The notes: generated by a model from the letters alone, not told the origin. Shown: positions 18,415-27,451, counted from the stretch's first letter. The stretch: 64,000 bases of DNA from Rhodobacteraceae bacterium IMCC1335 (GCA_039640495.1 CP046864.1:1426001-1490000); one strand, 5' to 3'. Numbers and translations: made by a program.

Positions 18415-19190
18415 AGATCTAATTGCGCCCAAACCGGCACATGATCTGATGGTTTTTCAAAGCCGCGGATATCTTTGTCGATACCGACGTCAAGCAGCAG
18501 GTCGGCGCAGGCAGGCGTCATCAGAATATGATCGATCCTGATTCCGTCATTGCGGTTCCATGCCCCCGCTTGATAATCCCAAAAGCTATAATGGCCGGGT
18601 TCTGCGTGCTTGCACCGAAACGCGTCTGTGAAGCCCAAATGGGTGATTGCTTGATAGGCTGCGCGGCTTTGCGGTAAAAACAGCGCGTCATCTGTCCAGA
18701 TATCGGGGCGGGCGGCGTCTTCTGGTTGAGGGATAATATTGTAATCCCCGGCCATCAAGGCGGGCATTTCTGCGGCCATAAGCTCGATAGCGCGTTGGCG
18801 CAGGCGTTTCATCCAGGCAAGCTTGTAGTCATATTTAGGGCCGGGGGCCGGGTTGCCATTGGGCAAATATAGGCCGCAGATTTTGAGCGCGTGCTTGCCG
18901 ATGACCGTGGCTTCGATCCAGCGGGCTTGCACATCTTCGGGATTTCCGGGCAGACCAAAGGAAATATCTTCTAGCGGCAGTTTTGATAAAATAGCCACGC
19001 CATTGAATGATTTTTGTCCATGGGTCACCACTTGGTAGCCTCGATCCTCAAAGAGATCGCGCGGAAATCCCTCATCGACAGATTTAATCTCTTGCAGAAG
19101 TGCGATGTCCGGCGCGCTGCTGTCAAGCCAATCGCACAAGGCCGACAATCTGGCTTTAACGCCGTTGATGTTGAACGTTGCTAGTTTCAT
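18411..19190 (-). CDS. xth: Exodeoxyribonuclease III
   Basis: AP endonuclease/3'-5' exonuclease of base excision repair. The start MKLATFNINGVKARL at 19190 (GGGGGTGAAG upstream) gives 259 residues, normal for XthA; the frame is open upstream but unsupported. Motifs are LLQEIKSVDEGFP (catalytic glutamate), GDYNIIPQPEDAARPD, and the C-terminal IRIDHILMT and PSDHVPVWAQL. All expected catalytic positions (N, E, D, H) appear present. Confidence 0.95.
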   Translation of the reverse strand: MKLATFNINGVKARLSALCDWLDSSAPDIALLQEIKSVDEGFPRDLFEDRGYQVVTHGQKSFNGVAILSKLPLEDISFGLPGNPEDVQARWIEATVIGKHALKICGLYLPNGNPAPGPKYDYKLAWMKRLRQRAIELMAAEMPALMAGDYNIIPQPEDAARPDIWTDDALFLPQSRAAYQAITHLGFTDAFRCKHAEPGHYSFWDYQAGAWNRNDGIRIDHILMTPACADLLLDVGIDKDIRGFEKPSDHVPVWAQLDL

Positions 19191-19485
19191 CTTCACCCCC
19201 AAGCTTTCCTTGCCCTGAGCCTTTAGCGGCGTCATGCGGTTTTTCGCAAGCAAAACTGCGAATAAAGAATCACCTAATACACCTAAAAGTTGTAAATTAT
19301 GCCAAGATGAGTAGATTCTTTATATATTTCTTCAAGCTGAGAAAAAATAAAATTAATATATAACATATACTTAATGTTCTTTCTGGTCAGTATTTTCGGC
19401 ATTTTTTTCGAAAGGCAGAAAAAAAACTTGCAATACAACCTAAAGCTGTAATTAATATGGTATACAACTTAGAGAGGAAAAAATT
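19191..19485. promoter_or_regulatory. AT-rich intergenic region upstream of the FTSAS-repeat gene
   Basis: This 295-base region is distinctly richer in A and T than its surroundings. It holds an inverted repeat, TAAAGAATC (19263-19271) and GATTCTTTA (19314-19322). Near the repeat gene, TTGCAA (19428-19433) is followed by TAATAT (19453-19458) or TATACA (19461-19466) as possible promoter boxes. Spacing to either is longer than ideal, so the exact promoter is uncertain. GAGAGG (19472-19477) is the ribosome binding site for ATG 19486. No coding potential is seen. Confidence 0.35.
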
Positions 19486-19902
19486 ATGTTAGCCCATAAA
19501 TTCGAAATCCAAGCCGCCCCAGCCACTCAAGAAACTGCCAGCATGCATAGTGGCGAGGGCACTCATTTGTTCACATCCGCCTCAGAGCCTTTTGGCCCGA
19601 TGCAGGCTTATCTTGGAGAAGGTGTTGAAATGTTCACCTCTGCTTCAGCGCCTGCCACTGCCAGTGATGCGCGTCACGGTGAAGCTGTTGAAATGTTCAC
19701 CTCTGCTTCAGCCCCCGCAAGCGCGAGTGATACGTATCAAGGTGAGGGCGTTGAAATGTTCACCTCAGCGTCTTCTCCAGAGCATGCGAGCGATGCAATT
19801 CAGGGCGATAATGTGCAGCTTTTCACTTCCGCCTCAGCTCCCAGCCAAAACTCAGATTTAGACAGCGGCAATGGCATTCATTTATTCACCTCTGCCTCGT
19901 GA
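19486..19902 (+). CDS. FTSAS-repeat protein, six copies at an exact 21-residue period (unknown function)
   Basis: 138-residue protein with a 22-residue N-terminus (MLAHKFEIQAAPATQ...) followed by tandem repeats. The phenylalanine of each [VTI][EHQ][ML]FTSAS motif falls at residues 29, 50, 71, 92, 113 and 134, exactly 21 apart, and the protein stops right after the sixth FTSAS. The unit reads roughly G-E-G-V-E-M-F-T-S-A-S-A-P-A-x-A-S-D. Inner copies carry VEMF; the outer ones carry THLF, VQLF and IHLF. It has no cysteine, no membrane segment and no standard signal peptide. A leader plus identical cores recalls multi-core peptide precursors, but no known modifying enzyme is adjacent; a multivalent binding scaffold is equally possible. 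An unknown 359-residue protein follows. Confidence 0.88.
   Translation: MLAHKFEIQAAPATQETASMHSGEGTHLFTSASEPFGPMQAYLGEGVEMFTSASAPATASDARHGEAVEMFTSASAPASASDTYQGEGVEMFTSASSPEHASDAIQGDNVQLFTSASAPSQNSDLDSGNGIHLFTSAS
19552..19899 (+). repeat. Tandem 63-bp repeat, five full units and one partial
   Basis: Units begin at 19552, 19615, 19678, 19741, 19804 and 19867 (the last only 33 bases). Units 2 and 3 share about 27 identical bases around the motif, suggesting a recent duplication. Other units use different codons for the same FTSAS residues, indicating selection on the protein sequence. Confidence 0.9.
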
Positions 19903-19948
19903 AGGCCCTGCGCATCGATTGTGCTCACCTACCCGAAATTATTCATTT

Positions 19949-20000
19949 AAGAAGCCTCGTCGCCTCACCTAACCAAACCAAAACGGGGCTTCTTTATTTT
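19949..20000 (+). terminator. Hairpin between the FTSAS-repeat gene and the downstream unknown gene
   Basis: AAGAAGCCTCGT (19949-19960) pairs with ACGGGGCTTCTT (19983-19994) with one G-U pair, over a 22-base loop, followed by TATTTT. It looks like a terminator. Because the next gene starts only 25 bases later, it would act as an internal attenuator if the two genes are cotranscribed, giving much more repeat-protein message. Confidence 0.65.
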
Positions 20001-20024
20001 CTCTGACCAAATAGGAGTAAGAAA

Positions 20025-21104
20025 ATGTCAAACATCATTAGCTTCCCGCAAAGGATCCGCCCCTTGGAAGAGGCTGGCCGTATTGGCATTTTAATAGATT
20101 GCTTTTGCAATCGCCGTCGCACCACGGAAGATGTGTTTTGGCTGAAAGAAAACGCTGAGCTGCTCAATTTGCTGGAAACCAGCACGGTGACGCTGAACAC
20201 CAACGATTTAACCCATTACCAAAATTTTTATGACAGCTTAGAGCATAGATTATGCTTTTTCCCGCAATATTACCGATTCATTTTATCGCTTGCGCTTGAT
20301 CTTGAAGCTTTGGGGCTTGGGCAGGGTAAATCTGCGAAGCTTTGCCAATGGGTTGTAGACCATAATTTGGTGGGTGCGGAATTATCAGATTTGCAACGCG
20401 CAGAAGCGGTGCGTTTGTTGAAACGCGGTCTTGGCCGCGCACAGCGAGATGATCCGACCTTGGTTGACCGCTTACATGGTTTTATCGATCAATCCGAGAC
20501 TTTTTCAATTCCGAATAAAAAGGCGGCGTATGAATTAACTCATATCGTTTTTTATCTTAGTGAATATGGGCGTAAAGACCCCGGTATCAGCGCCGATGCG
20601 GTCCGTTCATTGGAATTTGCAGGCTTGTTGGCGCTGCTGGATCACAACACGGACCTTCTTGCCGAGATTTGCATTGCGTTACGCTTTGCCGGCCAAACAC
20701 CACCGTTGGGCTGGGAGGATTGGGTGTTCGAACAGCTGGCCGGGTTTAAGGCCGTAAAAACCGAGATTCCCCGTAAAATTCTGCCGGGCGATGAATATCA
20801 CAGTTATTTGATGTGCAGTTGGCTCGCGGCCTTATCAGGGACGCCGCTGTTTGAAGGCGCGAATGAACCCGCCACCCTATCGTTTCACCCCGCGCCCAAA
20901 CCGGTTTCAGCGCTGCGCGGAATGTCCGAAAGTATTTTTCAAATGGACAATGCAAGAAGCGCTGATTGGTTTAAAATGCGTGGTACTTTGACTGTAGATT
21001 TATCGCCCCAAGCCTATCGTGATCTGCAATTGGCCGAAGCATCGAGCGATAAGTTTGATGAGTTTTTTCACGGCTTCGCGCGCTGCACGCCCGTTTTAAA
21101 ATAA
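20025..21104 (+). CDS. Uncharacterised 359-residue protein paired with the FTSAS-repeat gene
   Basis: I do not recognise a function. The sequence is soluble and mostly helical in character. The N-terminal half holds RRTTEDVFWLKENAELLNLL (about 26-45), FFPQYYRFILSLALDLEALG (about 80-99) and a SDLQRAEAVRLLKRGLGRAQ stretch. The C-terminal part (about 290-359) is separate, with LRGMSESIFQMDNARSADWF. It resembles an uncharacterised Rhodobacteraceae family, which I recall, unverified, being catalogued as a DUF (DUF6902). No catalytic motif, membrane segment or metal site is evident. GGAG lies before ATG 20025. It sits 122 bases after the repeat gene on the same strand, behind a hairpin; a role in binding or handling that protein is inference from position. 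Confidence 0.8.
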   Translation: MSNIISFPQRIRPLEEAGRIGILIDCFCNRRRTTEDVFWLKENAELLNLLETSTVTLNTNDLTHYQNFYDSLEHRLCFFPQYYRFILSLALDLEALGLGQGKSAKLCQWVVDHNLVGAELSDLQRAEAVRLLKRGLGRAQRDDPTLVDRLHGFIDQSETFSIPNKKAAYELTHIVFYLSEYGRKDPGISADAVRSLEFAGLLALLDHNTDLLAEICIALRFAGQTPPLGWEDWVFEQLAGFKAVKTEIPRKILPGDEYHSYLMCSWLAALSGTPLFEGANEPATLSFHPAPKPVSALRGMSESIFQMDNARSADWFKMRGTLTVDLSPQAYRDLQLAEASSDKFDEFFHGFARCTPVLK

Positions 21105-21210
21105 CCCGTTCCATATCCAGCCTTTTTTGCAGGCCCGCGTAGAAAGCCCGAATAGGCTGTCTGCATAGGTCTGTTTGGTCGCTGGTTGAAATTGCGGGTT
21201 GTCGCGCCGA

Positions 21211-21534
21211 TTACATTGAAAAGCTGGTTCCGCAGCCACAAGAGCTTGTGGCATTTGGGTTTTCAATGATGAAGCGAGCGCCGATTAATTCTTGTGAAAA
21301 ATCGATAACTGCATTTTCCAAAAAGGGCAGCGACGCGCTGTCGATGATCACTTTTTCAGGGCCGCTGCCAAGCACAAGATCATCATCTTGGGCTGTATCC
21401 AGCTTGATCTCGTATTGAAATCCCGAGCATCCGCCACCTTCAACGGCCACGCGTAAAGCTTGGCCCTGCGCAGAGGCTTTGATTTCTGACAACCGAGAAA
21501 AAGCGCGTTCGGTGACTTTTGGGGGCAGGTTCAT
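21211..21534 (-). CDS. erpA: A-type iron-sulfur cluster carrier (ErpA/IscA/HesB family)
   Basis: 107-residue Fe-S carrier that receives clusters and hands them to target enzymes. The three family cysteines are present: one in VEGGGCSGFQYEI (about 45) and two in the C-terminal SSCGCGTSF. The start is MNLPPKVTERA at 21534, with GGAG upstream; an earlier in-frame ATG five codons upstream is less likely. It diverges from dgt across 82 bases, in an order common in Rhodobacterales. The erpA name is the best guess among A-type carriers. It works with the suf operon found at 53-60 kb. Confidence 0.88.
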   Translation of the reverse strand: MNLPPKVTERAFSRLSEIKASAQGQALRVAVEGGGCSGFQYEIKLDTAQDDDLVLGSGPEKVIIDSASLPFLENAVIDFSQELIGARFIIENPNATSSCGCGTSFSM

Positions 21535-21616
21535 TATGTTACTCTCCATCGAGGTGATCTGGCCGTACGATTAGAGTATAGGCATTCGCTTTGGATACGG
21601 CAAGAAAGGCAAACCG

Positions 21617-22804
21617 ATGGGTGAAAAATTTAGTTGTGATCCCGCGCAAAGCCGCGGGCGCCGGTTTGCAGAGGATAGCAGCACGTTTCGATCCTGCTTT
21701 CAGCGTGATCGCGATCGGATTGTGCATTGCAGCGCTTTTCGCCGCTTAAAGCATAAAACGCAGGTCTTTTTGGAACATGAAGGCGATTATTTTCGCACCC
21801 GCCTGACGCATTCGATCGAAGTTGCGCAGGTGGCGCGCACGATTGCGGGGGTTTTGGGTTTAAACGCGGAACTGACGGAAACGGTGGCGTTGGCGCATGA
21901 TCTGGGGCATCCGCCATTTGGCCATACGGGCGAAGAGGCTTTGGATGCATTGATGGCGCCTTTTGGGGGGTTTGATCATAACGCTCAAGCGGTTCGGATC
22001 GTTACAAACCTTGAACGCCATTATGCCCAATTTGACGGGTTGAACCTAACCTGGGAAACGCTTGAGGGGATTGCCAAGCATAATGGACCGGTCACCGGAG
22101 CGTTGCATTACGCATTGGCGGATTATAACCGCCAGCATGATTTAGAATTGTCTGGCTTTGCCAGCGCTGAGGCGCAGGTGGCCGCCTTGGCCGATGATAT
22201 CGCCTATAACAACCATGATTTGCATGATGGGTTGCGCGCCGAGCTGTTTTCAACCGATGAATTGGCGGATCTGCCCTTGTTAAACAGCTGTTTTGCCGCG
22301 GTAGATGCAAAATACCCAAATTTGAATTATTATCGGCGCCGGCATGAAGCTCTGCGACGCTTCTTTGGAATATTGGTGGAAGATGTGATCGCTGTTTCGT
22401 CCGATAATTTGGCAGACTTAAACCCACAAAACGTTGAAGATATCCGCCGCGCAGGGCGCCCAATGGTACAATTTTCACCGGCGGTTTGGACGGATTTGAA
22501 AGTTATCCGTCAATTTTTGTTTGAGCGTATGTATCGAGCGCCTAGCGTGGTGCTGGTGCGTCAAGAGGTGACAGAAACGCTGAATGATTTGTTTCCTTTG
22601 TTTTTGGAGCGCACCGATTTGCTTCCAAAACAGTGGCGCAAGGATATTTTGGAGGCCACCGACGAAACCAAACGGGCCAGGCTTGTAGCCGATTATATCG
22701 CTGGCATGACGGACCGGTTTGCCCTGCAAGAACATGCGCGTTTGGTCACTGGGGCAAATCCAAGGCGAATTTCTGCGCTTTCAGGCGCATTGACGCGGCT
22801 GTAA
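21617..22804 (+). CDS. dgt: dGTP triphosphohydrolase-like HD-domain protein
   Basis: Deoxynucleoside triphosphohydrolase of the dGTPase family, which releases triphosphate from dNTPs. 395 residues. The HD metal site appears as FRTRLTHSIEVAQVAR (histidine) and ALAHDLGHPPFGHTGEEAL (HD), with ALADDIAYNNHDLHDGLR further on. The N-terminal SFRSCFQRDRDRIVHCSAFRRLKHKTQVF-like region (about 20-49) is family-typical. This shorter type is common in alphaproteobacteria. argS follows after about 90 bases. Confidence 0.93.
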   Translation: MGEKFSCDPAQSRGRRFAEDSSTFRSCFQRDRDRIVHCSAFRRLKHKTQVFLEHEGDYFRTRLTHSIEVAQVARTIAGVLGLNAELTETVALAHDLGHPPFGHTGEEALDALMAPFGGFDHNAQAVRIVTNLERHYAQFDGLNLTWETLEGIAKHNGPVTGALHYALADYNRQHDLELSGFASAEAQVAALADDIAYNNHDLHDGLRAELFSTDELADLPLLNSCFAAVDAKYPNLNYYRRRHEALRRFFGILVEDVIAVSSDNLADLNPQNVEDIRRAGRPMVQFSPAVWTDLKVIRQFLFERMYRAPSVVLVRQEVTETLNDLFPLFLERTDLLPKQWRKDILEATDETKRARLVADYIAGMTDRFALQEHARLVTGANPRRISALSGALTRL

Positions 22805-22894
22805 ACGGGGCCAGAGCGCAGATCGGCGGCGAAACAGCGATTGACCTAGCCGGAGCGCGTGCTACACCCCCGCCAAGACAGAGGAAGGCTTCAG

Positions 22895-24640
22895 ATGAAC
22901 CTATTTCACGATATTCGACTTTTGGTTGTGCACGCGCTGGATCAAATGGTGGCCGCCGATCAGCTTCCGCAGGGCTTAAGCTATGTAAACGTCACCGTTG
23001 AGCCACCCCGCGATCCGCTGCATGGGGATATGGCCACCAATGCCGCGATGGTTTTGGCCAAGCCTTCGGGGCAATCACCGCGCGCCATCGCCGAAGCATT
23101 GGCGCCTCTGTTAAGGGCTGATCCAAGGATTATCGGGGCGGATGTGGCGGGGCCAGGGTTTCTCAATCTGTCGCTTTGCACAAGCGTTTGGCAGGGGCTG
23201 GTGGGGCAGGTGCTGGAAAATGGCGCTGCCTATGGCCGCAGCGATTTGGGAAATAATCGGTCGGTAAATGTTGAGTTTGTCAGCGCCAACCCGACGGGCC
23301 CGTTGCATGTGGGGCATACGCGTGGCGCCGTGTTTGGCGATGCGCTGGCCAATTTGTTAGACTACGCCGGCTTTGATGTGACGCGCGAATATTACATCAA
23401 TGATGGCGGCGCGCAGGTGGATGTTTTGGCGCGCTCGGTTTACTTGCGCTATCTTGAGGCGCATGGCCAAGACGTTGCCTTTGAGGATGGCACATATCCG
23501 GGGGATTATCTGGTGCCTGTTGGCCAGGCGCTGAAAGATAAAGTTGGCGATGCCTATCTGGAGCAACCCGAAGATATCTGGTTGGCCGATATCCGCGCCT
23601 TTGCAACTCAAGCGATGATGCAGTTGATCAAAGATGATCTGGCCGCGCTGGGCGTCACGATGGACAGTTTCTTCAGCGAAAAATCACTTTATGGTACTGG
23701 AAAAATCGAAGCGGCAATTGAAAGTCTGCGCGCCAAAGGTTTGATCTATGAAGGTGTACTCGAGCCCCCGAAAGGCAAAACGCCCGAAGATTGGGAGCCG
23801 CGTCAGCAAACACTGTTCAAATCGACCGAACATGGCGATGACGTGGATCGTCCGGTGATGAAATCTGATGGCAGCTGGACCTATTTTGCCCCCGATATCG
23901 CCTATCATTATGATAAGGTGATGCGCGGCTATGATCAATTGATTGACGTCTTCGGCGCGGATCATGGTGGTTATGTTAAGCGAATGAAAGCGGCGGTATC
24001 GGCATTATCGGATGCTCAAACGGGGTTTGATGTCAAACTGACGCAATTGGTCAAACTGTATAAAGACGGAGCGCCGTTCAAGATGTCAAAGCGCGCCGGA
24101 ACTTTTGTAACGCTTCGCGATGTGATTGATCAGGTGGGCCCAGAAGTGGCCCGATTTGTCATGCTGACCCGTAAAAATGATGCGCCGCTTGATTTTGATT
24201 TTGACAAAGTGCTTGAACAATCCCGCGAAAATCCGGTGTTTTATGTGCAATATGCCCATGCGCGCGTGTGCAGCGTTTTGCGCCGCGCAACGGCGGTAGG
24301 GATCGCGGTTGATGATGCCACGTTGCTGTGCGCCGATCTGAGCGAGTTGGAACATCCCTCGGAATTGAGCGTCGCGCGCAAAATCGCCGAATGGCCGCGT
24401 TTGGTCGAGGTTGCAGCGAAAGGAAATGAGCCGCATCGGGTGGCCTTTTACCTTTACGAACTGGCGAGTGATCTGCACAGTCTTTGGAATAAAGGCAATG
24501 AAGTTGAAGCTCTGCGCTTTTTACAGGAAGACAATCCTGCAGCATCGCAATCAAAAATCGCTCTTGCACGCGCCGTAGCGGTTGTTATTTCTGCTGGTCT
24601 TGGTATTCTAGGCGTAAATCCGGCAGAAGAAATGCGCTAA
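22895..24640 (+). CDS. argS: Arginyl-tRNA synthetase
   Basis: Class I synthetase that charges tRNA-Arg. Starting at [11 protein letters not shown] (ATG 22895, GAGGAAGG upstream) it is 581 residues. The N-terminal additional domain is followed by [20 protein letters not shown] (HIGH), and [20 protein letters not shown] is the KMSKS-type loop. The C-terminal anticodon-binding domain includes [20 protein letters not shown], typical of ArgS. The next gene, a SPOR protein, starts 69 bases on. Confidence 0.97.
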   Translation: MNLFHDIRLLVVHALDQMVAADQLPQGLSYVNVTVEPPRDPLHGDMATNAAMVLAKPSGQSPRAIAEALAPLLRADPRIIGADVAGPGFLNLSLCTSVWQGLVGQVLENGAAYGRSDLGNNRSVNVEFVSANPTGPLHVGHTRGAVFGDALANLLDYAGFDVTREYYINDGGAQVDVLARSVYLRYLEAHGQDVAFEDGTYPGDYLVPVGQALKDKVGDAYLEQPEDIWLADIRAFATQAMMQLIKDDLAALGVTMDSFFSEKSLYGTGKIEAAIESLRAKGLIYEGVLEPPKGKTPEDWEPRQQTLFKSTEHGDDVDRPVMKSDGSWTYFAPDIAYHYDKVMRGYDQLIDVFGADHGGYVKRMKAAVSALSDAQTGFDVKLTQLVKLYKDGAPFKMSKRAGTFVTLRDVIDQVGPEVARFVMLTRKNDAPLDFDFDKVLEQSRENPVFYVQYAHARVCSVLRRATAVGIAVDDATLLCADLSELEHPSELSVARKIAEWPRLVEVAAKGNEPHRVAFYLYELASDLHSLWNKGNEVEALRFLQEDNPAASQSKIALARAVAVVISAGLGILGVNPAEEMR

Positions 24641-24709
24641 AAAAGCCATCGCTGCCGGCGAGCAAAAGACAGACCGGAGAAGCGTTTAGCGCTTTGATCG
24701 GAGGGCATT

Positions 24710-25627
24710 ATGGCAGATTACGAGCATTTAGAGGCAGCGACTGCGAAAAGCGAACAGCGCCCAGGCCTGGGCATGTTTGCCAGCTGGATTGGGGCCGGGC
24801 TTAGTTTGGCTTTGGCGATTGCCATTGGAACGTGGGCCTATCAAACAATCATGCGCGATGTCAGCGGTGTTCCGGTGATTAAGGCGTCTTCAGATCCGAT
24901 GCGGGTGGCGCCGGAAAATCCCGGCGGGCTTTCCGCGCAGAACAAAGGCCTATCGGTCAATCGGGTTGCCGAAGAAGTTGCCTCGAAAGCCCCTGATCAA
25001 GTAATGCTCGCGCCAAGCCCGGTTTCATTGTCAAAAGATGACCTCGCCAGCGGGGCCTTACGGGCCCAAAATTCAGAAAATTCCAACATGGTTTTGAACG
25101 CGCCGATACCGCTTGATATTAACAATTTACCCGATGATCTTTTGAGCGATAGCGGCGCGCGTGATGGTAGCGCTTTACCGGCTAATGGTAAGATAAGAAA
25201 GCAATCGGATTCGATTGAAGACGCGCTGAAGCTTGCATTGCAGAACGATGAGAGCTCTGTGGGGCTGGCGCAAGCAATTCGGCCACCCAAACGCCCGTCA
25301 AACCTGGCGCCCATCGGGTCAGCGCGCGCCGCGCAAGTGGCCTCAGTGCGCGATTTGAGCCCGTCGGATATCTTAGCAGGGTCAGCCTTGGTGCAATTGG
25401 GCGCGTTTGACAGTGAAGCGGTTGCGAAGGCCGAATGGTTGCGCTTAGACAAGACGTTTTCTAGCTTTATGCGCGGTCGTGATCGTTTAATCGTGAAAGC
25501 CACAAGTGGTGGCCGCGATTTTTATCGTCTGCGCGCTGTAGGTTTTGCCGATATCGATGATGCAAAGCGCTTTTGTGCAACGATGGTGGCTGGCGATGTG
25601 GATTGTATTCCTATTCTTGCTCGGTGA
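24710..25627 (+). CDS. SPOR-domain membrane protein
   Basis: 305-residue bitopic inner-membrane protein with a cytoplasmic N-terminus, one membrane segment (about 23-45, MFASWIGAGLSLALAIAIGTW) and a long low-complexity periplasmic linker. The C-terminal SPOR domain spans about 225-303 (SALVQLGAFDSEAVAKAEWL, RDFYRLRAVGFADIDDAKRF). SPOR domains bind denuded septal glycan strands, so a cell-division or wall role is likely. The stop codon shares one base with the nagZ start, placing it in an argS-SPOR-nagZ-scpA-scpB cluster that is conserved in Rhodobacterales. Confidence 0.9.
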   Translation: MADYEHLEAATAKSEQRPGLGMFASWIGAGLSLALAIAIGTWAYQTIMRDVSGVPVIKASSDPMRVAPENPGGLSAQNKGLSVNRVAEEVASKAPDQVMLAPSPVSLSKDDLASGALRAQNSENSNMVLNAPIPLDINNLPDDLLSDSGARDGSALPANGKIRKQSDSIEDALKLALQNDESSVGLAQAIRPPKRPSNLAPIGSARAAQVASVRDLSPSDILAGSALVQLGAFDSEAVAKAEWLRLDKTFSSFMRGRDRLIVKATSGGRDFYRLRAVGFADIDDAKRFCATMVAGDVDCIPILAR

Positions 25628-26583
25628 TGCCAAGCCAAGCGCCCGAATTTGGCCCCTTCATCTTTGGCTGTGCAGGGCCGGTTCTTAACCCTGAAGAAGA
25701 ACGTTTTTTTCAACGCGCTAATCCATTTGGATTTATCCTCTTTGCCCGAAATATCGCCAGCGCCGATCAGGTGAAAACGCTCTGCGTTTCCTTGCGCGAT
25801 GCCGTCGGGTGGCACGCGCCGATTTTGATTGATCAAGAAGGAGGACGGGTTCAACGATTACGTCCCCCCATGGCGCGCGATTGGCCGCCACCGCTTGAAG
25901 ATGGCCGCGATTTGCCGGCCGACCAGCGCGCCGCGCATATTCAAAGCCGCTATCAAGCGATCGCACGAGAATTACGCGGCTACGGGATTGACGTGAATTG
26001 CGCGCCTTGTCTGGATATTGCGCGCGCTGAAACGCACCCTATTTTGCAAAATCGCTGTTTTTCCAATGAGGCGGCGCAGGTGGCTGTCATGGGGGCTGCC
26101 GCGGTGCAGGGCTTGGCTGATGAAGGCGTTTTGCCCGTGCTGAAACATATGCCTGGTCATGGTTTGGCGCGCGTTGACAGCCATTTGCAGCTGCCGCGGG
26201 TGGGCGCATCATTGGCTGAATTGCGCGAGAATGATTTCAAGCCTTTTGCGGCTTTGAAAGACTGGCCGATGGGCATGAGCGCGCATGTGGTTTATGAGGA
26301 AATTGACGATCTGCCGGCCACAATTTCCCCAAAAATGATCGGATTAATCCGCAAAGAAATTGGCTTTGATGGCCTTTTAATGAGCGATGATATCTCGATG
26401 GAGGCGCTCGGGGGCAGCTTGGCAGAACGCAGCACGGCCGCCTTAGCCGCCGGCTGCGATGTGATTTTGCATTGCAATGGGAGACTGGATGACATGCAAC
26501 AAATCGCTGCGGCAAGCGGCGTTTTAAGCCCAGAGGGACAGCGGCGTGCCTTGGCGGCTTTGCACAGACGCTGCGATCCTTAG
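25627..26583 (+). CDS. nagZ: Beta-N-acetylhexosaminidase
   Basis: Glycoside hydrolase family 3 enzyme that removes GlcNAc from anhydro-muropeptides in cell-wall recycling. 318 residues from ATG 25627, which overlaps the preceding stop by one base (TGATG). Motifs are LIDQEGGRVQRLRPP, VLKHMPGHGLARVDSHLQLP (the KH(F/M)PGH signature with the catalytic Asp-His loop) and LLMSDDISMEALGG (nucleophile aspartate). It functions upstream of AnmK in the same recycling route. Confidence 0.95.
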   Translation: MPSQAPEFGPFIFGCAGPVLNPEEERFFQRANPFGFILFARNIASADQVKTLCVSLRDAVGWHAPILIDQEGGRVQRLRPPMARDWPPPLEDGRDLPADQRAAHIQSRYQAIARELRGYGIDVNCAPCLDIARAETHPILQNRCFSNEAAQVAVMGAAAVQGLADEGVLPVLKHMPGHGLARVDSHLQLPRVGASLAELRENDFKPFAALKDWPMGMSAHVVYEEIDDLPATISPKMIGLIRKEIGFDGLLMSDDISMEALGGSLAERSTAALAAGCDVILHCNGRLDDMQQIAAASGVLSPEGQRRALAALHRRCDP

Positions 26584-26647
26584 CCAAGGATGGTTGACAT
26601 CACCGCCGCCAATGCGCAGCGTGTGAGCGCAAGATAGCAGGATCTTT

Positions 26648-27451
26648 ATGCAAAACCTATTCTCTCAAAGTGACGCCACGCTTTCGGTTGAAGATCGCCT
26701 CGCCGCGGAAGCTTTGATCGTGGATGTGGATGGGTTTGAAGGGCCGTTGGATTTATTGTTGACGCTGTCGCGCTCGCAGAAAGTCGATTTGATGAAAATC
26801 TCCATTTTGACTTTGGCGCGGCAATATCTGGCCTTTGTCGAGCGCGCCAAAAAATTGCGTTTGGAATTGGCGGCCGATTATCTTGTGATGGCGGCTTGGC
26901 TGGCCTTCTTGAAATCGCGGCTCTTACTGCCGCCTGACCCTTCGGATGAAGCCCCCAGCGGGGAAGAGCTTGCCGCGCATCTGGCCTTTCAATTGGAGCG
27001 TTTGCAAGCCATGCGAGACGCGGCAGCGCGCTTGATGGCACGGGATCAAAAGGGCCGCGATTTTTTTGTGCGCGGCCTGCCTGAAACCGTCGAGCGCGTT
27101 AAAAAAGTGAATTATACTGCAACCTTATTGGATTTGATGCAAGCCTATTCGCGAATCCGCACGCGCGATGAATTCCGTCCCTTTGTGATGGATCGCAACA
27201 ACGTGTTCACGATGGAAGAGGCGCTGGAACGCATGCATGGTCTGATCGGATACGCGGCAAAATGGACGGATATCGCCAGTTACATCCCGAATGATTGGCT
27301 GGCTGACCCTCAGCGCCGGCGCGCCGCCACTGCCGCAACATTTGCGGCCACGCTCGAACTGGCCAAGGCCGGCCATGTTGAAATTCGGCAAGAAGAGAAT
27401 TTTGCCGCGATTGAATTAAGAAAGAAAGACGGAGCTGCAAATGACCTCTGA
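26648..27451 (+). CDS. scpA: Segregation and condensation protein A
   Basis: Kleisin subunit that bridges the SMC ATPase and ScpB in chromosome condensation. 267 residues. The N-terminal kleisin motif is FEGPLDLLLTLSRSQKVDLM (about 31-50), followed by ILTLARQYLAFVERAKKL. The C-terminal helical domain is TMEEALERMHGLIG. AGGATC precedes the ATG. Its 3' end overlaps scpB by 11 bases. Confidence 0.95.
   Translation: MQNLFSQSDATLSVEDRLAAEALIVDVDGFEGPLDLLLTLSRSQKVDLMKISILTLARQYLAFVERAKKLRLELAADYLVMAAWLAFLKSRLLLPPDPSDEAPSGEELAAHLAFQLERLQAMRDAAARLMARDQKGRDFFVRGLPETVERVKKVNYTATLLDLMQAYSRIRTRDEFRPFVMDRNNVFTMEEALERMHGLIGYAAKWTDIASYIPNDWLADPQRRRAATAATFAATLELAKAGHVEIRQEENFAAIELRKKDGAANDL

Noticed and set aside
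19552..19899. Regular 63-base repeats that could suggest a CRISPR array or minisatellite
   Set aside because: The repeats are continuous, diverge at synonymous sites and keep one long reading frame with a ribosome site; there are no unique spacers or cas genes.
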